DNA of 6,246 bases from DATGKD01 sp035294855 (GTDB lineage Bacteria; Actinomycetota; Acidimicrobiia; Acidimicrobiales; UBA8190), in contig DATGKD010000207.1 in the NCBI GenBank assembly GCA_035294855.1, positions 1 through 6,246 of the forward strand. Direction: 5' to 3'. Below are positions 4,826 to 6,246 of this stretch, in pieces (the stretch's first letter is position 1; each line of letters opens with the position of its first letter). A model generated the notes under the pieces. The model was not told the origin of the DNA and did no database searches. It saw only the letters and a list, made by a program, of their open reading frames with translations. The translations under genes were made by a program, and so were the position numbers.

Positions 4826-5921
4826 GACCGGCTGCCGCGCTCTCCGGCCAGCGGCGCCGGCTGGTGCGCGCCAGCTTGCGCAGGAGCTCGAGCGCGCCCG
4901 GGTCGTCGTCCCCGGGACGAGTCTCGATCACGCCGTCGGCGCCCATGCGGGCCATGATGTCGCGGCCTTGGTCGGTGCGGACAATGGTCAGTGTCCAGTC
5001 ACTGAACGCGCCGATGCCGCCGGTCGAGATGTCGGCGTGCTCGGCGGCGAAGTCGGGACACGCCTTGCACCCTTCACGCGTCCAGGCGTGGCCCTCCTTG
5101 AGCGGCACCTCGTGGTACGCGCCGTCACGGGTCCAGATCTGGAACACGCCCTTGATGTTGATCTTGGCGATGTCGGCGCGCGTCAGGCCGTACTTGGCCT
5201 CGAAGAGCTCGGGGAAGATGGCGTCGTCGAACGTCTTCGAGCACAACAGGCCGATGGAGAGCGAGAGCCTCCGGGCCACCTTGCCTGTCTTGCGGGCCGA
5301 CATGACCGCCGGCACCGAGGCCTGGCAGCTCATCCCCACGAGCGCGATGCGCTCGGCGCCCGCCTCCACGGCGGCCGGATAGGCGAGCGGGTTGGCGCTG
5401 TAGGTGTAGCGCGAACCCGCGGTGGCGAGGACCTCGGCGCGCGTGCGCGCCACGGCGGGCACCGCCTTCCACGTGCCCGCGCCCTCGGTGGCGGAGACGA
5501 GGGCGGCGTCGACGACGTCGTTCTCGAGCGCCCAGATCAGGATGGCCGACACGAGGCCGCCGTCCTGCCCGCCGTCGCGCACCTCGGGATCGGTGGCCCG
5601 TGCCAGGACGATGTCGTTCGCCACACCGGCGACTTCGTCCTCGGTCCTGTCGCGTCCGAAGAGGTAGCCGTCGATGTCGCCCTCCCACGACCGGAAGCGC
5701 GGGCAGGCACGCGTGCACATCGTGCAGCCCTTGACGCCGTGGGTGCAGTCGGTGGGGCCGCCGTCCTCTTCGACCTTCCACGGCCGGTAGACGCCGTCGC
5801 CGTCGTTGTAGTGCAGGACGTCGTGTGGGCAGGCGATGATGCAACCGGCGCAGCCGGTGCACAGGCCGGAGGTCACCACCTCTTCATAGAGGTGCGCCCA
5901 GTGTGGCTTCTCGGGAGGCAC
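4800..5921 (-). CDS. FrhB-family iron-sulfur oxidoreductase (coenzyme F420 hydrogenase/dehydrogenase beta-subunit like)
   Basis: A 373-residue cytosolic redox protein. A ferredoxin-type cluster motif CTGCAGCIIACP (Cys21, 24, 27, 31) is followed by a second cysteine set at Cys59, 66, 69 and 73 ending in CTMCTRACP, so up to two 4Fe-4S clusters may be held near the N terminus. The rest matches the FrhB N- and C-terminal domains: GGLVSAILIWALE (120-132), GMSCQASVPA with Cys199, GLLCSKTF with Cys227, and CKACPDFAAEHADIS with Cys285 and Cys288. FrhB proteins carry FAD and pass electrons between iron-sulfur clusters and F420 or other acceptors; the actual partner here is unknown. Start GTG 5921 lies directly before the family N terminus; the frame stays open upstream but into the divergent glycosylase gene. 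TACTGT ending 8 nt upstream suggests a leaderless mRNA. Its last codons lie in the tandem repeat at 4717-4825. Confidence 0.88.
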   Translation of the reverse strand: MPPEKPHWAHLYEEVVTSGLCTGCAGCIIACPHDVLHYNDGDGVYRPWKVEEDGGPTDCTHGVKGCTMCTRACPRFRSWEGDIDGYLFGRDRTEDEVAGVANDIVLARATDPEVRDGGQDGGLVSAILIWALENDVVDAALVSATEGAGTWKAVPAVARTRAEVLATAGSRYTYSANPLAYPAAVEAGAERIALVGMSCQASVPAVMSARKTGKVARRLSLSIGLLCSKTFDDAIFPELFEAKYGLTRADIAKINIKGVFQIWTRDGAYHEVPLKEGHAWTREGCKACPDFAAEHADISTGGIGAFSDWTLTIVRTDQGRDIMARMGADGVIETRPGDDDPGALELLRKLARTSRRRWPESAAAGPGRLPLKV

Positions 5922-5950
5922 GGCGACCCACAGTAGCGTCGGCCCCCGCC
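5922..5950. promoter_or_regulatory. Predicted bidirectional promoter between the FrhB-like gene and the Fpg/Nei gene
   Basis: The 29-bp gap contains ACAGTAGCGT at 5930-5939. Rightward it gives TAGCGT (5934-5939), leftward TACTGT (5935-5930). Both fit TAnnnT and share the central TA. Predicted starts leave a 2-nt leader for the FrhB-like gene and a 5-nt leader for the glycosylase. No Shine-Dalgarno sequence is visible for either gene. Confidence 0.45.
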
Positions 5951-6246
5951 GTGCCCGAGTTGCCCGAGATCGAGGCCTACCGCGCCCTCGCCACCCGCGC
6001 GCTCGGTCGTCGGATCGAACGCGCCGCGTTGGGCGACGCCCGGTTCGCGCGGGGCCCGGTGCCGGGACCACAGCTGGTCCGGATCCTGGCGGGGACCACG
6101 CTGCGCGACGCCCGCCGCCACGGCAAGCTGCTCGTCTTCGAGCTCGACGCGCCGGACGGGGCCGCCACCGGCCACCGGCTGGGCCTGCGTTTCGGCATGA
6201 CCGGCCGCCTGCTCGTGGACGGGACCTCCGCCGTCAGCCGCCTCGT
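5951..6246 (+). CDS. Fpg/Nei-family DNA glycosylase / AP lyase, 5' part only
   Basis: The gene is truncated by the window edge; the first 98 codons are visible of a family usually about 260-290 residues long. The start GTG 5951 gives MPELPEIEAYR. After Met removal the N-terminal Pro is the catalytic nucleophile that forms the Schiff base, and the next Glu is the proton donor. Lys59 in RRHGKLLVFEL matches the conserved DNA-contacting lysine of the beta-hairpin, and Met83 in FGMTGRL matches the helix-filling methionine of Fpg. These place it in the Fpg/Nei fold, which excises oxidised purines or pyrimidines and cleaves the abasic site. Fpg (MutM) and Nei-like branches cannot be told apart because the C-terminal H2TH and zinc finger are outside the window. 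PELPEIEAY rather than PELPEVET is unusual for classical MutM. It is divergent from the FrhB-like gene. Confidence 0.88.
   Translation, partial: MPELPEIEAYRALATRALGRRIERAALGDARFARGPVPGPQLVRILAGTTLRDARRHGKLLVFELDAPDGAATGHRLGLRFGMTGRLLVDGTSAVSRL

Noticed and set aside
4968..5936. Plus-strand open frame (322 codons) opposite the FrhB-like gene
   Set aside because: Shadow frame: the minus-strand reading has the iron-sulfur and FrhB motifs, while the plus-strand reading shows none.

Overview
The window comes from a very G+C-rich bacterium with almost no intergenic space, GTG/TTG starts and strongly G/C-biased third codon positions. Gene content points to Actinomycetota: the actinobacterial trio of MSMEG_4193-type phosphatase, DUF3090 protein and SCO1664-type kinase-like protein, a DUF459 SGNH hydrolase, a family 5 uracil-DNA glycosylase and an FrhB-type (coenzyme F420-linked) iron-sulfur protein. 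A deep-branching class such as Acidimicrobiia would fit, but the sequence alone does not prove it.

Layout. (1) 1-2109, plus strand: a membrane-anchored SGNH/DUF459 hydrolase with a long low-complexity N-terminal tail built partly from a 27-bp tandem repeat, overlapping by 19 nt a SixA-type histidine phosphatase. (2) 3976-2138, minus strand: a tight three-gene operon of histidine phosphatase (MSMEG_4193 type), DUF3090 protein and SCO1664/PI-kinase-like protein. It converges on the SixA gene with only 28 nt between the stops. (3) 4002-4718, plus strand: udgB, divergent from the trio across a 25-bp gap. (4) 4719-4799: a short convergent gap filled by a degenerate 18-bp tandem repeat that runs into the 3' end of the next gene. 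(5) 5921-4800, minus strand: an FrhB-family protein with two N-terminal cysteine clusters. (6) 5951-6246, plus strand: the 5' part of an Fpg/Nei-type DNA glycosylase, divergent from frhB across 29 bp and cut by the window end.

Functional reading. Two base-excision-repair glycosylases (UdgB for uracil and related deaminated bases, Fpg/Nei for oxidised bases) lie on the plus strand. Each is divergent from a minus-strand gene of a different kind (signalling-like trio; redox protein). Both divergent gaps contain back-to-back TAnnnT hexamers sharing one central TA, placed so that all four genes would be leaderless or nearly so. This suggests two compact bidirectional promoters. The trio looks like a kinase/phosphatase-type module of unknown substrate. 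No CRISPR array, RNA gene, insertion sequence or phage gene was seen. The most unusual items are the paired symmetrical promoters, the convergent-gap repeat and the minisatellite-encoded tail of the hydrolase.
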